Positions 13,501 through 28,800 of a DNA stretch of 64,000 bases are shown piece by piece. Origin of the DNA: Hydractinia symbiolongicarpus. Its lineage: Eukaryota; Cnidaria; Hydrozoa; Anthoathecata; Hydractiniidae. Under the pieces are notes generated by a model. The model did not search any database, was not told the DNA's origin, and saw only the letters and a program-made list of their open reading frames with translations. The position numbers and the translations under genes were made by a program. How positions within the stretch are numbered: position 1 is the first letter of the stretch; every line of letters starts with the position of its first letter. The stretch spans positions 14,353,501 to 14,417,500 of the forward strand of contig NC_079886.1 in the NCBI RefSeq assembly GCF_029227915.1. Reading direction: 5' to 3'.

Positions 13501-16500
13501 CAGGACTCTACACGTATATCACCTGGTTCCACGTGCCCAGACAGGTGGCCATCGGTCGAGTTCTTTTAGTCTCATGGGACTACGAAGTTTTAAGTCGTTT
13601 TCCTGAGCACCAGCCTCTAAGAACGCTCCTAAGTACGGGCAAAATCCTTCAAAGCCTGTAATATGGTCTTTTGCGGATTAATCGGGACTGTAGACGTAAA
13701 TGACGTGGTTCGACCTGACCAAACTTGTGGCCACCGGTCTAGTCCTTTCAGTCTCATTGGACTACGATGTATTAAATCGCTTTCCTAAGCAACAAGCACT
13801 AAGAATGCTGCTAACTTCGCGCACAGGCCTTTAAATCCTTACGGCCTAATAAGCACCCTACGCGTAAATGACGTGGCTCCACCTGCCCAAACAGGCGGAC
13901 ACGGGTCTAACCCTTTCAACCTTATTGGAATACGAGGTATTAAGTCGTTTTCCTGAGCACCAGGTACTAAATTTCTACTAAATACCTGCACAGGACTTTA
14001 AAGCCCATAATATGTCCTTTTATGGCCTAATCAGGACTCTACACGTATATCACCTGGTTCCACGTGCCCAAATAGGTGGCCGTCGGTCGACTTCTTATAG
14101 TCTCATTGGACTACGACGTATTAAGACGTTTTTCTGAGCACCAGGCTCTAAGAACGCTCCTAAGTACGGGCAAAAATCTTCAAATCCTGTAATATGGTCT
14201 TTTGCGGCCTAATAAGGACTCTAGACGTAAATGACGTGGTTCCACCTGCCCAAACTGGTGGCCACCGGTCTAGTCCTTTCAGTCTCATTGGAATACGATG
14301 TTTTCAGTCGTTTTCCTGAGCACCACGTAATAAGAATGCTGTTAAGTACGTGCACAGGCCTTCAAAGCCTGTAATGTGTCCCTTTACAGCCTAATATGGA
14401 CTCTACACGAAAATCACCCGGCTCTACGTGCCCAGAGAGGTGGCCATCGGTCGACTTCTTATAGTCTCATTGGACTACGACGTATTAAGTCGTTTTCCTT
14501 AGCAGCAGGCACAAAGAACGCTGCTAACTTCGCGCACAGGCGTTTAAATCCTGTAATATGGTCTTTTTCGGCCTAATAAGGACTCTAGACGTAAATGACG
14601 TGGTTCCACCTGCCCAAACAGGTAGCCAAGGTTCTAGCACTTTCAGTCTCATTGGACTGCGATGTATTAAGTCGTTTTCCTGAGCATCAGGCACTACGAA
14701 CGCCGCTAGCTACATCCACAGGCCTCCCAAGCTTGTAATATGTCCTTTCATGTCCTAATCAGGACCCTACATGTATATCACCTAGTTCCACGCTCCCAGA
14801 CAGGTTGCCATCGGCGCGTTCTTTTAGTCTATTTGGACTGCGACGAATTAAGTCGTTTTCCTGAGCACCAGGCTCTAAGAACGCTGCTAAGTATGTGCAA
14901 AAGCCTTTAAAGACTGGAATATGGTCTTTTACGGCCTAATAAGAACTCTAGACGTAAATGACGGGGTTCCACCTGTCCAGACAGGTGGCCATCGGTCTAG
15001 TTAATTCAGCCTTAGTGTACTACGATTTACTAAGTTCTTTTCCTGAGCACCAGGTACTAAAAACGCTGGTAACTACGTACACAGGCCTTTAAAGCCTATA
15101 ATATGTCCTTTTATGACCTAATCAGGACTCTACACGTATACATCTGGTTCCACGTGCCCAGACAGTTGGCCATCGGTCTAGTTCTTTCAGTCTCCTTGGA
15201 CTACGATGATTTAAGTCGTTTTCCTGAGCACCAGTCTCTAAAAACGTTGCTAAGTACGGGCAAATGCCTTCAAAGCGTGTAATATGGTCTTTTACGGCCT
15301 AAAAAGGACTCTAGACGTAAATGACGTGGTTCCACCATGCTCAAACTGGTGATTACTGGTCTAGTCATTTCAGTCTCCTTGGACTACGTTGTATAAATTC
15401 GTTTTCCTGAGCACCAGGTACTAAATTGCTGGTAAATTCCTTTCACAGGCTTTTAAAGCCTATAATATGTCCTTTCATGGCCTAATCAGGACTCTACACG
15501 TATATCACCTGGTTCCACGTGCCCAGACAGGTGGCCATCGGTCTAGTTCTTTTAGTCTATTTGGACTACGACAAATTAAGTGGTTTTCCTGAGCACCAGG
15601 CTCTAACAATGCTGCTAAGTATGTGCAAAAGCCTTTAAAGACTGGAATATGGTCTTTTACGGCCTAATAAGGACTCTAGACGTAAATGACGTGGCTCCAC
15701 CTGCCCAACAGGTGGCCACGGGTATAGCCCTTTCAACCTCAATGGACGCCGAGGTTTAAGTCGTTTTTTTGAGCACCAGGTACTAAATTGCTGGTAAATA
15801 CGTGCACAGGCCTTTAAAGCCTATAGTATGTCCTTTTATGGCCTAATCAGGACTCTACACGTATATCAGCTGGTTCCACGTGCCCACACAGGTGGCCATC
15901 GGTCTAGTTCTTTCAGCCTCATTGGACTACGATTTATTAAGTCGTTTTCCTTAGCACCAGGTACTAAAAACGCTCCTAAGTACGTGCAAAAGACTTCAAA
16001 GCCTATAATATGGTCTTTTGCGGCCTAATAAGGACTCTGGACCTAAATGACGTGCTTCCACCTGCCCAGACATGTGGCCATCGGTCTAGTTCTTTCAGTC
16101 TCATTGGACTACGATGTATTAGGTCGTTTTCCTGTGCACGATGCACTAAGAACGCTGATAACTACGTGCATAGGCCTTTAAATCCTGTAATATAGCCTTT
16201 AACGGATTAAAAAGGACTCTACACGTAAATGACGTGGTTCCATCTGCCCAGATAGGTGGCCATCGCTCTAGTTCTTCCTGTCTCATTGGACTGCGATGTA
16301 TTAGGATCACAGATAACTGATAACTACGTGCACAGGCCTTTAAAACCTGTAATATGGCCTTTTACGGCCTAGTCAGGACTCTAGACGTAAATGACGTGGT
16401 TCGACCTGACCAAACTTGTGGCCACCGGTCTAGTCCTTTCAGTCTCATTGGACTACGATGTATTCAATGGTTTTCCTAAGCAACAGGCACTAAGAACGCT

Positions 16501-17669
16501 GCTAACTACGCGCACAGGCCTTTAAATCCTTACCGCCTAATAAGCACTCTACGCATAAATGACGTGGTTCCACCATGCTCAAACTCGTGGTTACCGGTGT
16601 AGTCATTTCAGTCTCATTGGACTCCGAGGTGTTAAGTCGTTTTCCTGAGCACCAGGTACTGAATTGCTAATAAATACGTGCACAGCCCTTTAAAGCCTAT
16701 AATATGTTCTTCTATGGCTTAATCAGGACTCTACTCGTATATCACCTGGTTCCACGTGCCCAGACAGGTGGCCATCGGTCGAGTTCTTTTAGTCTCATTG
16801 GACTTCGACTTACTAAGTTGTTTTTTCTGAGCACCAGACTCTAAGAACGCTCCTAAGTACGGCAAAAGCCTTCAAAGCCTGTAATATGGTCTTTTGCGGC
16901 TTAATAAGGACTCTTGACGTAAATAACGTGGTTCTACCTGACCAAACTTGTGACCATCGGTCTAATCCTTTCAGTTTCATTGGACTACGATGTATTTAAT
17001 CGTTTTCTTAAGCAACAGGCACTAAGAACGCTGCTAACTACGTGCACAGGCCTTTAAAGCCTATAATATGTCCTTTTATGGCGTAATCAGGACTCTAGAC
17101 GTAAATGACGTGACTCCACCTGCCCAAACAGGTGGCCACGGGTCTAGCCCTTTCAACATCATTGGACTCCGAGGTATTAAGTCGTTTTCCTGAGCACCAG
17201 GTACTAAATTGCTAGTAAATACGTGCACATGCATTTAAAGCCTATAATATGTCCTTTTATGGCCTAATCAGGACTCTACACGTAGATCACCTGGTTCCAC
17301 GTGCCCAGACAGGTGGCCATTGGTGTAGATCTTTTAGTATCTTTGGACTACGATGTATTAAGTCGTTTTCCTGAGCACCAGGCGTTAAGAACGCTCCTAA
17401 GTACGGGCAAAAGCCTTCAAAGCCTGTAATATGGTCTTTTGCGGCTTAATAAGGACTCTAGACGTAAATGACGTGGTTCCACATGCTCAAACTGGTCGTT
17501 ACCGATCTAGTCATTTCAGTCTGATTGGACAACGATTCAGAAAGACGTTTTTTTGAGCACCAGGTACTAAAATGCTGGTAAATACGTACACAGGACTTTA
17601 AAGCCTTTAATATGTCCTTTTATGGCGTAATCAGGACTCTACACGTATATCACCTGGTTCCACGTGCCC
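10531..17669. repeat. Block duplication at 5,039-bp offset
   Basis: The block 10,531-about 12,630 recurs at 15,570-about 17,669 with an exact 5,039-bp offset (for example GACAAATTAAGTGG at 10,531 and 15,570). The material between shows nested events. A 908-bp (5-monomer) tandem duplication covers about 11,872-12,779 and 12,780-13,687. A block near 9,190-9,930 is repeated at 13,866-14,606 (offset 4,676). Part of this family appears again near 28,450-29,400 (offset 17,578 from 10,971). Confidence 0.85.
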
Positions 17670-20509
17670 ACACAGGTGGCCATCGGTCTAGTTCTTTCAG
17701 CCTCATTGGACTACGACCTGTTAAGTCGTTTTCCTGAGCACCAGGTACTAAAAACGCTGGTAACTACGTGCACAGGCCTTTAAAGCCTATGATATGTCCT
17801 TTTACGGCCTAATCAGGACTCTGGACGTATATTATCTGGTTTCACGTGCCCAAACAGGTGTTCATCAATACAGTCTTTTCAATCTCAATGGACTACGATG
17901 TACAAAGTCGTTTTCCTGAGCACCAGGCTCTAAAAACGCTCCGAAGTACGGGCAAAAGCCTTTAAATCCTGTAATATGGCCTTTTGCGGCCTAAAAAAGG
18001 ACTCTAGACGTAATTGACGTGCTTCCACCTGCCAAGACATGTGGCCATGGATCTAGTCCTTTCAGTCTCATTAGACTACGATGTATTAAGTCGCTTTCCT
18101 GTGCACGAGGCACTAAGAACGCTGCTAATCAGGACTTTACACGTATATCACCTGGTTCCACCTGCCCAAACAGGGGGCCATCGGTCTAGTTCTTTTAGTC
18201 TTATTGCCTTACGATGTATTAAGCCGTTTTCCTGTGCACGATGCACTAAGAACGCTGATAACTACGTGCACAGACCTTTAAATTCTGTAATATGGCCTTT
18301 TACGGATTAATAAGGACTCTACACGTAAATGACGTGGTTCCACTTGCCCAAACTGGTGGATACCGGTCTAGTCATTTCAGTCTCATTGGACTACGTTGTA
18401 TTAAATCGTTTTCCTAAGCAACAGGCACAAAGAACGCTGCTAACTACGCGAACAGGCCTTTAAATCCTGACGGCCTAATAAGCACTCTGCGCGTAAATGA
18501 CGGGGTTCTACCTGTCCAGACAGGTGGCCATCGGTCTAGTTAATTCAGCCTCATTGTACTACGATTTATTAAGTCGTTTTCCTGAGCACCAGGTACTAAA
18601 AACGCTGGTAACTACGTACACAGGCCTTTAAAGCCTATAATATGTCCTTTTATGGCCTAATCAAGACTCTACACGTATATCACATGGTTCCACGTGCCCA
18701 GACACTTGGCCATCAGTCTAGTTCTTTCATCCTCATTGGCCAAGGATTTATTAAGTCGTTTTCCTGAGCACCAGGTACTAAATTGCAGGTAAATACGTGC
18801 ACAGGCCTTTAAAGCCTATAATATGTCCTTTTATGGCGTAATCAGGACTCTACACGTACATCACCTGGTTCCACGTGCCCAGACAGGTGACCGTCGGTCG
18901 AGTTCTTTTAGTCTCATTAGACTACGAAGTATTAAGTCGTTTTCCTGAGCACCAGGCTCTAAGAACGCTCCTAAGTACGGGCAAAATCCTTCAAAGCCTG
19001 TAATATGGTCTTTTGCGGCCTAATCAGGACTCTAGACGTAAATAACGTGGTTCGACCTGACCAAACTTGTGGCCACAGGTCTAGTCCTTTTAGTCTCATT
19101 GGACTACGATGTATTAAATCGTTTTCCTAAGCAACAAGCACAAAGAACGCTGCTAACTACGCGAACAGGCCTTTAAATCCTTACGGCCTAATAAGCACTC
19201 TGCGCGTAAATGACGGGGTTCTACCTGTCCAGACAGGTGGCCATCGGTCTAGTTAATTCAGCCTCATTGTACTACGATTTATTAAGTCGTTTTCCTTAGC
19301 ACCAGGTGCTAAAAACGCTGGTAACTACGTACACAGGCCTTTAAAGCCTATAATATGTCCTTTTATGGCCTAATCAAGACTTTACACGTGTATCACCTGG
19401 TTCCACGCGCCCAGACAGGTGGCCGTCGGTCGAGTTCTCTTAATCTCCTTTTACCACGATGTATTAAGTCGTTTTCCTGAGCATCGGGCTCTAAGAACGC
19501 TACTAAGTACGGTCAAATGCCTTCAAAGCGTGTAATATTGTCTTTTACGCCATAAAAAGGATTCTAGACGTAAATGACGTGGTTCCACCATGCTCAAACT
19601 GGTGGTTACCGGTCTAGTCATAACTGCCTCATTGGACTACGATGTATAAAGTCGTTTTCCTGAGCACCAGGTACTAAATTGCTGGTAAATGCGTGCACAG
19701 GCCTTTAAATCCTATAATATGTCCTTATATGGCCAAATCAGGACTCTAGACGTATATCACATGGTTCCACTTGCCCAGACACTTGGTCATCAGTCTAGTT
19801 CTTTCAGCCTCATTGGACTACGATTTATTAAGTCGTTTTCCTGAGCACCAGGTACTAAATTGCTGGTAAATACGTGCACAGGCCTTTAAAGCCTATAATA
19901 TGTCCTTTTATGGCCTAATCAGGACTCTACACGTATATCACCTGGTTCCACATGCCCAGACAGGTGGCCATCGGTCGAGTTCTTTTTGTCTCATTGGACT
20001 ACGAAGTATTAAGTCGCTTTCCTGAGCACCAGGCTCTAAGAACACTCCTAAGTACGGGCAAAATCCTTCAAAGCCTGTAATATGGTCTTTTGCGGCCTAA
20101 TCAGGACTCTAGACGTAAATGACGTGGTTCGACCTGACCAAACTTGTGCCCACCGGTCTAGTCCTTTCAGTCTCATTGGACTACGATGTATTAAGTCGTT
20201 TTCCTAAGCAACAGGCACAAAGAACGATGCTAACTACGCAAACAGGCCTTTAAATCCTTACGGCCTAATAAGCACTCTGCGCGTAAATGACGGGATTCTT
20301 CCTGTCCAGACAGGTGGCCACGGGTCTAGCACTTTCAACCTCATTGGACTCCGAGGTATTAAATCGTTTTGCTAAGCAACAGGCACTAAGAACGCTGCTA
20401 ACTACGTGCACAGGCCTTCAAAGCCTATAATATGTCCTTATATGGCCTAATCAGGACTCTAGACGTATATCACATGGTTTCACGTGCCCAGACACTTGGC
20501 CATCAGTCT

Positions 20510-23500
20510 AGTCCTTTCAGTCTCATTGGACTACGATGTATTAAATCGTTTTCCTAAGCAACAGGCACTAAGAACGCTGCTAACTACGCGAACAGGCCTT
20601 TAAATCCTTACGGCCTAACAAGCACTCTGCGCGTAAATGACGGGATTCTGCCTGTCCAGACAGGTGGCCATCGGTCTAGTTTTTACGGTCTTATTGACCT
20701 ACGATGTATTTAGACTTTTCCGGATCAACAGGCTCTAAGTACGCTGCTAAGTACGTGTAAATGCCTTCGAAGCCTGTAATAAGGTCTTTTACAGACTAAT
20801 AAGGACTCTACATGTAAATGACGTAGTTCCATGTGCCCAAACAAGTGGTCATCAATACAACCTTTTTAATCTCAATGGACTACGATGTACGAAATCGTTC
20901 TCCTGAGCACCAGGCACTAAGAACGCTGCTAACTATGCGCACAGGCCTTTAAATCCTGTTATATGGACTTTTACGGCCTAATAAAGACTCTACGCGTCAA
21001 TGACGGGGTTCCACCAGGCCAGACAGGTGGCCATCCGTCTAGTTCTTTCAGTCTCATTGGAGTACGATGTATTAAGTTGTTTTCCTGTGCACGAGGCCCT
21101 AAGAACGCTGATAACTATGTGCACAGGCCTTTAAATCCTGTAATATGGCCTTTTACGGACTAATATTTATTCTACACGCAAATGACGTGGTTCCACCTGC
21201 CCAGACAGATGGTCATCGGTCTAGTCCTTTCAGTGTCATTGGACTACGATGTATTAAGTCGTTTTTCTGAGCATTAGGCACTAAGAACGCTGCTAGCTAC
21301 ATGCACAGGCCTCTCAAGCTTGTAATATGTCCTTTTATGGCCTAATCAAGATTTTACACGTGAATCACCTGCTTCCACTTTCCCAGGCAGGTGGCCATCG
21401 GTCGATTTCCTTTAGTCTCCTTGGACTCCGATGATTTAAGTCGTTTTCCTGAGCACCAGTCTCTAAAAACGCTGCTAAGTACGGGCAAATGCCTTAAAAG
21501 CGTGTAATATGGCCTTTTACGGCCTAATAAAGACTCTAGACGTAAATGACGTGGCTCCACCTGCCCAAACAGGCGGCCACGGGTCTAACCCTTTCAACCT
21601 TATTGGACTACGAGGTATTAAGTCGCTTTCCTGAGCACCAGGTACTAAATTTCTACTAAATACCTGCACAGGACTTTAAAGCCCATAATATGTCCTTTTA
21701 TGGTCTAATCAGGGCTCTACACGTATATCACCTGGTTCCACGTGCCCAGATAGGTGGCAGTCGGTCGACTTCTTATAGTGTCATTGGACTACGACGTATT
21801 AAGTAGTTTTCCTGAGCACCAGGCTCTAACAACGCTCCTAAGTACGGGCAAAAGCCTTCAAATCCTGTAATATGGTCTTTTGCGGCCTAATAAGGACTCT
21901 AGACGTAAATGACGTGGTCCGACCTGACCAAACTTGTGGCCACCGGTCTAGTCCTTTCAGTCTCATTGGACTACGATGTATTAAATCGTTTTCCTAAGCA
22001 ACAGGCACTAAGAACGCTGCTAACTACGCGAACAGGCCTTTAAATCCTTACGGCCTAACAAGCACTCTGCGCGTAAATGACGGGATTCTGCCTGTCCAGA
22101 CAGGTGGCCATCGGTCTAGTTTTTACGGTCTTATTGACCTACGATGTATTTAGACTTTTCCGGATCAACAGGCTCTAAGTACGCTGCTAAGTACGTGTAA
22201 ATGCCTTCGAAGCCTGTAATAAGGTCTTTTACAGACTAATAAGGACTCTACATGTAAATGACGTAGTTCCATGTGCCCAAACAAGTGGTCATCAATACAA
22301 CCTTTTTAATCTCAATGGACTACGATGTACGAAATCGTTCTCCTGAGCACCAGGCACTAAGAACGCTGCTAACTATGCGCACAGGCCTTTAACTCCTGTT
22401 ATATGGACTTTTACGGCCTAATAAAGACTCTACGCGTCAATGACGGGGTTCCACCAGGCCAGACAGGTGGCCATCCGTCTAGTTCTTTCAGTCTCATTGG
22501 AGTACGATGTATTAAGTTGTTTTCCTGTGCACGAGGCCCTAAGAACGCTGATAACTACGTGCACAAGCCTTTAAATCCTGTAATATGGCCTTTTACGGAC
22601 TAATATTTATTCTACACGCAAATGACGTGGTTCCACCTGCCCAGACAGATGGTCATCGGTCTAGTCCTTTCAGTGTCATTGCACTACGATGTATTAAGTC
22701 GTTTTTCTGAGCATCAGGCACTAAGAACGCTGCTAGCTACATGCACAGGCCTCTCAAGCTTGTAATATGTCCTTTTATGGCCTAATCAAGACTTTACACG
22801 TGAATCACCTGCTTCCACTTTCCCAGGCAGGTGGCCATCGGTCGATTTCCTTTAGTCTCCTTGGACTCCGATGATTTAAGTCGTTTTCCTGAGCACCAGT
22901 CTCTAAAAACGCTGCTAAGTACGGGCAAATGCCTTCAAAGCGTGTAATATGGCCTTTTACGGCCTAATAAAGACTCTAGACGTAAATGACGTGGCTCCAC
23001 CTGCCCAAACAGGCGGCCACGGGTCCAACCCTTTCAACCTTATTGGACTACGAGGTATTAAGTCGCTTTCCTGAGCACCAGGTACTAAATTTCTACTAAA
23101 TACCTGCACAGGACTTTAAAGCCCATAATATGTCCTTTTTGGTCTAATCAGGGCTCTACACGTATATCACCTGGTTCCACGTGCCCAGATAGGTGGCAGT
23201 CGGTCGACTTCTTATAGTGTCATTGGAGTACGACGTATTAAGTAGTTTTTCTGAGCACCAGGCTCTAACAACGCTCCTAAGTACGGGCAAAAGCCTTCAA
23301 ATCCTGTAATATGGTCTTTTGCGGCCTAATAAGGACTCTAGACGTAAATGACGTGGTCCGACCTGACCAAACTTGTGGCCACCGGTCTAGTCCTTTCAGT
23401 CTCATTGGACTGCGATGTATTAAATCGTTTTCCTAAGCAACAGGCACTAAGAACGCTGCAAAGTACGCGAACAGGCTTTTAAATCCTTACGGCCTAATAA

Positions 23501-25870
23501 GCACTCTGCGCGTAAATGACGGGGTTCTACCTGTCCAGACAGGTGGCCATCGGTCTAGTTCTTTCAGTCTCATTGGACTACGACGTATTAAGTCGTTTTC
23601 CTGAGCACCAGGCTCTAAGAACGCTGCTAAGCACGTGCAAAAGCATTTAAAGACTAGAAATTGTTTTTTTACGGCCTAATAAGGACTCTAGACGCAAATG
23701 ACGTGGCTCCACCTGCCCAATCAGGTGGCCACGGGTCTAGCCCTTTCAACCTCATTTGACTTCGAGGTATTAAGTCGTTCTCCTAAGCAACAGGTACTTA
23801 ATTGCTGGTAAATGCGAGCGCAGTCATTTAAAGGGTATAATATGTCCTTTTATGGTCTAATCAGGGCTCTACACGTATATCACCTGGTTCCACGTGCCTA
23901 GATAGGTGGCAGTCGGTCGACTTCTTATAGTGTCATTGGACTACGATGTATTAAGTCGTTTTCCTGACCACCAGGCTCTAAGAACGCTACTAAGTACGTG
24001 CAATATCCTTTAAAGACTGGAATATGGTCCTTTACGGTCTAATAAGGACTCTAGACGTAAATGACGTGGCTCCACCTGCTCAAACAAGTGGCCACGGGTC
24101 TAGCTCTTTCAACCTCATTGAACTACGAGGTATTAAGTCGTTTTCCTTAGCACCTGCTACTAAATTGCTGGTAAATACGTGCACAGGCCTTTAAAGCCCA
24201 TAATATGTTCTTTTATGGCCTAATAAGGACTCTACACGTGGATCACCTGGTTTCACGTGCCCAGACACGTGACCATCGGTCTAGTTCCTTTAGTCTCATT
24301 GGACTACGATGTATTAAGTCGTCTTCTTGAGCATCAGGCACTAAGAACGCCGCTAGCTACATGTACAGGCCTCCCAAATTTGTAATATGTCCTTTTATGG
24401 CCTAATCAGGACTCTACACGTATATCACCTGGTTCCACGTGCCCAGACAGGTGGCCATCGGTCTAGTTTTTACGGTCTTATTGACCTACGATGTATTTAG
24501 CCTTTTCCGGATCAACAGGCTCTAAGTACGCTGCTAAGTACGTGTAAATGCCTTCGAAGCCTGTAATAAGGTTTTTACAGACTAATAAGGACTCTACATG
24601 TAAACGACGTAGTTCCATGTGCCCAAACAGGTGGTCATCAATACAACCTTTTTAATCTCAATGGACTACGATGTACGAAATCGTTCTCCTGAGCACCAGG
24701 CACTAAGAACGCTGCTAACTATGCGCACAGGCCTTTAAGTCCTGTTATATGGACTTTTACGGCCTAATAAAGACTCTACGCGTCAATGACGGGGTTCCAC
24801 CAGGCCAGACAGGTGGCCATCGGTCTAGGTCTTTCCGTCTCACTGGAGTACGATGTATTAAGTTGTTTTCCTGTGCACGAGGCCCTAAGAACGCTGATAA
24901 CTACGTGCACAGGCCTTTAAATCCTGTAATATGGCCTTTTACGGACTAATATTTGTTCTACACGCAAATGACGTGGTTCCACCTGCCCAGACAGGTGGTC
25001 ATCGGTCTAGTCCTTTCAGTGTCATTGGACTACGATGTATTAAGTCGTTTTCCTGAACACCAGGTTCTATAAACGCTGCTAAGTAAGGGCAAAAGCCTTT
25101 AAACCTGTCATATGGTCTTTTACGGCCTAATAAGGACTTTGGACGTAAATGACGTGGTTCCACCTGCCCAAACAGGTGGTCACCATTACAGCCTTTTCAG
25201 TCTCATTGTACTACGATGTTTTAATTCGTTTTTCTGAGCATCAGGGACTAAGAACGCTGCTAGCTACATGCACAGGCCTCTCAAGCTTGTAATATGTCCT
25301 TTTATGGCTTAATCAAGACTTTACACGTGAATCACCTGCTTCTACGTTCCCAGGCAGGTGGCCATCGGTCGATTTCCTATAGTCTCCTTAGACTCCGATG
25401 ATTTAAGTCGTTTTCCTGAGCACCAGTCTCTAAAAACGCTGCTAAGTACGGGCAAATGCCTTCAAAGCGTGTAATATGGCCTTTTACGGCCTAATAAAGA
25501 CTCTAGACGTAAATGACGTGGCTCCACCTGCCCAAACAGGCGGCCACGGGTCTAACCCTTTCAACCTTATTGGACTACGAGGTATTAAGTCGCTTTCCTG
25601 AGCACCAGGTACTAAATTTCTACTAAATACCTGCACAGGACTTTAAAGCCCATAATATGTCCTTTTATGGTCTAATCAGGGCTCTACACGTATATCACCT
25701 GGTTCCACGTGCCCAGATAGGTGGCAGTCGGTCGACTTCTTATAGTGTCATTGGAGTACGACGTATTAAGTAGTTTTCCTGAGCACCAGGCTCTAACAAC
25801 GCTCCTAAGTACGGGCAAAAGCCTTCAAATCCTGTAATATGGTCTTTTGCGGCCTAATAAGGACTCCAGA
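20510..25870. repeat. 8-monomer higher-order repeat, 1,440 bp, three copies
   Basis: Copy 1 (20,510-21,949) and copy 2 (21,950-about 23,388) are nearly identical at an offset of 1,440 bp. After about 1 kb of other monomers a third copy runs from about 24,464 to 25,870. It is offset about 2,346 bp from copy 2 at first, then 2,527 bp after a one-monomer insertion near 25,050-25,230. The unit is shorter than 8 x 182 because it includes a monomer with the recurrent 14-bp deletion. Confidence 0.85.
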
Positions 25871-28800
25871 CGTAAATGACGTGGTTCCACCTGCCAGACA
25901 GGTGGTCATCAATCTAGTCCTTTCAGTCTCATTGGACTACGATGTTTTAAGTCGTTTTTATGAACACCCGGCTCTATAAACGCTGCTAAGTACGGGCAAA
26001 AGCCTTCAAAGCCTGTAATATGGTCTTTTGCGGCCTAATAAGGACTCTAGACGTAAATGACGTGGTTCCGCCTGCCCAAACTGGTGGCCACCGGTATAGT
26101 CCTTTCAGTCTCATTGGAATACGATGTTTTCAGTCGTCTTCCTGAGCACCACGCAATAAGAACGCTGTTAAGTACGTGCACAGGCCTTCAAAGCCTGTAA
26201 TGTGTCCCTTTACAGCCTAATATGGACTCTACACGAAAATCACGTGGTTCTACGTGCCAAGACAGGTGGCCATCGGTCGACTTCTTATAGTCTCGTTGGA
26301 CTACGATGTAATAAGTCATTTTTCTGAGCATCAGGCACTAAGAACGCTGCTAGCTACATGCACAGGCCTCTCAAGCTTGTAATATGTCTTTTTATGGCCT
26401 AATCAAGACTTTACACGTGAATCACCTAGTTCCACGTGCCCAGGCAGGTGGCCACCGGTCGAGTTTCTTTAGTCTCATTGGACTACGATGATTTAAGTCG
26501 TTTTCCTGAGCACCAGTCTCTAAGAACGTTGTTAAGTGCGGGCAAATGCCTTCAAAGCGTGTAATATGGTCTTTTACGACCTATAAAGGACTCTAGACGT
26601 AAATGACATGGTTCCACCATCCTCAAACTGGTGGTTACCGGTCTAGTCATTTCAGTCTCATTGGACTACGTTGTAAAAAATCGTTTTCCTGAGCACCAGG
26701 TACTAAATTGCTGGTAAATACGTGCACAGGCCTTTAAAGACTATAAAATGTCCTTTCATGGCCTAATCAGGAATCTACATGTATATCACCTAGTTCAACG
26801 TGCCCAGACAGGTGGCCATCGGCGAGTTCTTTTAGCCTATTTGGACTACGACGTATTAAGTCGTTTTCCTGAGCACTGGGCTCCAAGAACGCTGCTAAGT
26901 ACGTGCAAAAGCCTTTAAAACCTATAATATGTCCTTTTATGGCCTAATCAGGACTCTACACGTATATCACCTGGTTCCACCTGCCCAAACAGGTGGCCAC
27001 GGATCTAGCCCTTTCAGTCTCACTGGACTACGATATAATAAGTCGTTTTCCTGAGCACTAGGTGCTAAATTTCTGGTAATTACGTGCACAGGACTTTAAA
27101 GCCTATAATATGTCCTTGTATGGCCTAATCAAGACTCTACACGTATATCACCTGGTTCCACGTGGCCAGACAGGTGGCCATCGGTCGACTTCTTATAGTT
27201 TCATTGCACTACGACGTATTAAGTCGAATTCCTGAGCACCAGGCTCTAAAAACGCTCCTAAGTACGGGCAAAAGCCTTCAAAGCCTGTAATGTGTCTTTT
27301 TACAGCCTAAAATGGACTCTACACTTAATCACCTGGTTCTACGTGCCCAGACAGGAGGCCATCGGTGCAGTTCTTTCAGTCTCGTTGGACTACCATGTAT
27401 TAAGTCGTTTTCCTGTGCACGAGGCACTAAGAACGCTGCTAACTACGTGCACAGGACTCTAAAGCCTATAGTATGTCCTTTTATGGCCTAATCAGGACTC
27501 TAGACGTAGATGACGTGGCTCCACCTGACCAAACTTGTGGGCACCGGTCTAATCCTTCCAGTCTCATTGGACTACGATGTATTAAGTCGTTTTCCAAAGC
27601 AACAGGCACTAAGAGCGCTGGTAACTACGTGCACAGGCCTTTAAAACCTATAATATGTTCTTTTATGGCCTAATCATGAGTCTAGACGTATATCATCTGG
27701 TTTCTCGTGCCCAGACAAGTGGTCATCAATACAGCCTTTTAAGTCTCATTGGACTACGATGTATTAAGTCGTTTTTGTGAGCATCAGGCACTAAGAACGC
27801 TGCTAGGTACATGCACGGTCCTCTCAATCTTGTAATATGTCCCTTTATGGCCTAATCAAGACTTTACACGTGTATCACCTGGTTCCACGCGCCTAGACAG
27901 GTGGCCATCGGTCGAGTTTTTTAGTCTCATTGGACTACGATGTATTAACTCGTTTTCCTCAGCAACAGGCACTAAGAACCCTGCTAACTACGCGCACAGG
28001 CCTTTAAATCCTTACGGCCTAATAAGCACCCTACGCGTAAATGACGGGGTTCCACCTGTCCAGACAGGTGGCCATCAGTCTAGTTTATTCAGCCTCATTG
28101 GACTATGATTTATTAAGTCGTTTTCCTGAGCACCAGGTACTAAAAACGCTGGCAACTACGTACACAGGCCTTTAAAGCCTATAATATGTCCTTCTACGGC
28201 CTAATCAGGACTCTACACGTATATCATCTGGTTCCACGTGCCCAGACAGTTGGCCATCGGTCTAGTTCTTTCAGTCTCATTGGCCTACGATGTATTTAGC
28301 CTTTTCCTGATCACCAGGCTCTAAGAACGCTGCTAAGTACGTTCAAATGCCTTCGAAGCCTGTAATATGTTCTTTTACAGACTAATAACGACTCTAAACG
28401 TAAACGACGTAGTTCCACGTGCCCAAACAGGTGTTCATCAATACAGTCTTTTCAATCTCAATGTACTACGATGTACGAAGTCGTTTTCCTGAGCACCAGG
28501 CTCTAAGAATGCTCCTAAGTACGTGCAAAAGACTTCAAAGCCTATAATATGGTCTTTTGCGGCCTAATAAGGACTCTGGACCTAAATGACGTGCTTCCAC
28601 CTGCCCAGAAATGTGGCCATCGGCCTAGTTCTTTCAGTCTCATTGACCTACGATGTATTAGGTCGTTTTCCTGTGCACGATGCACTAAGAACACTGATAA
28701 CTACGTGCACAGGCCTTTAAATCCTGTAATATGGCCTTTAACGGATTAAAGAGGACTCTACACGTAAATGACGTGGTTCCATCTGCCCAGATAGGTGGCC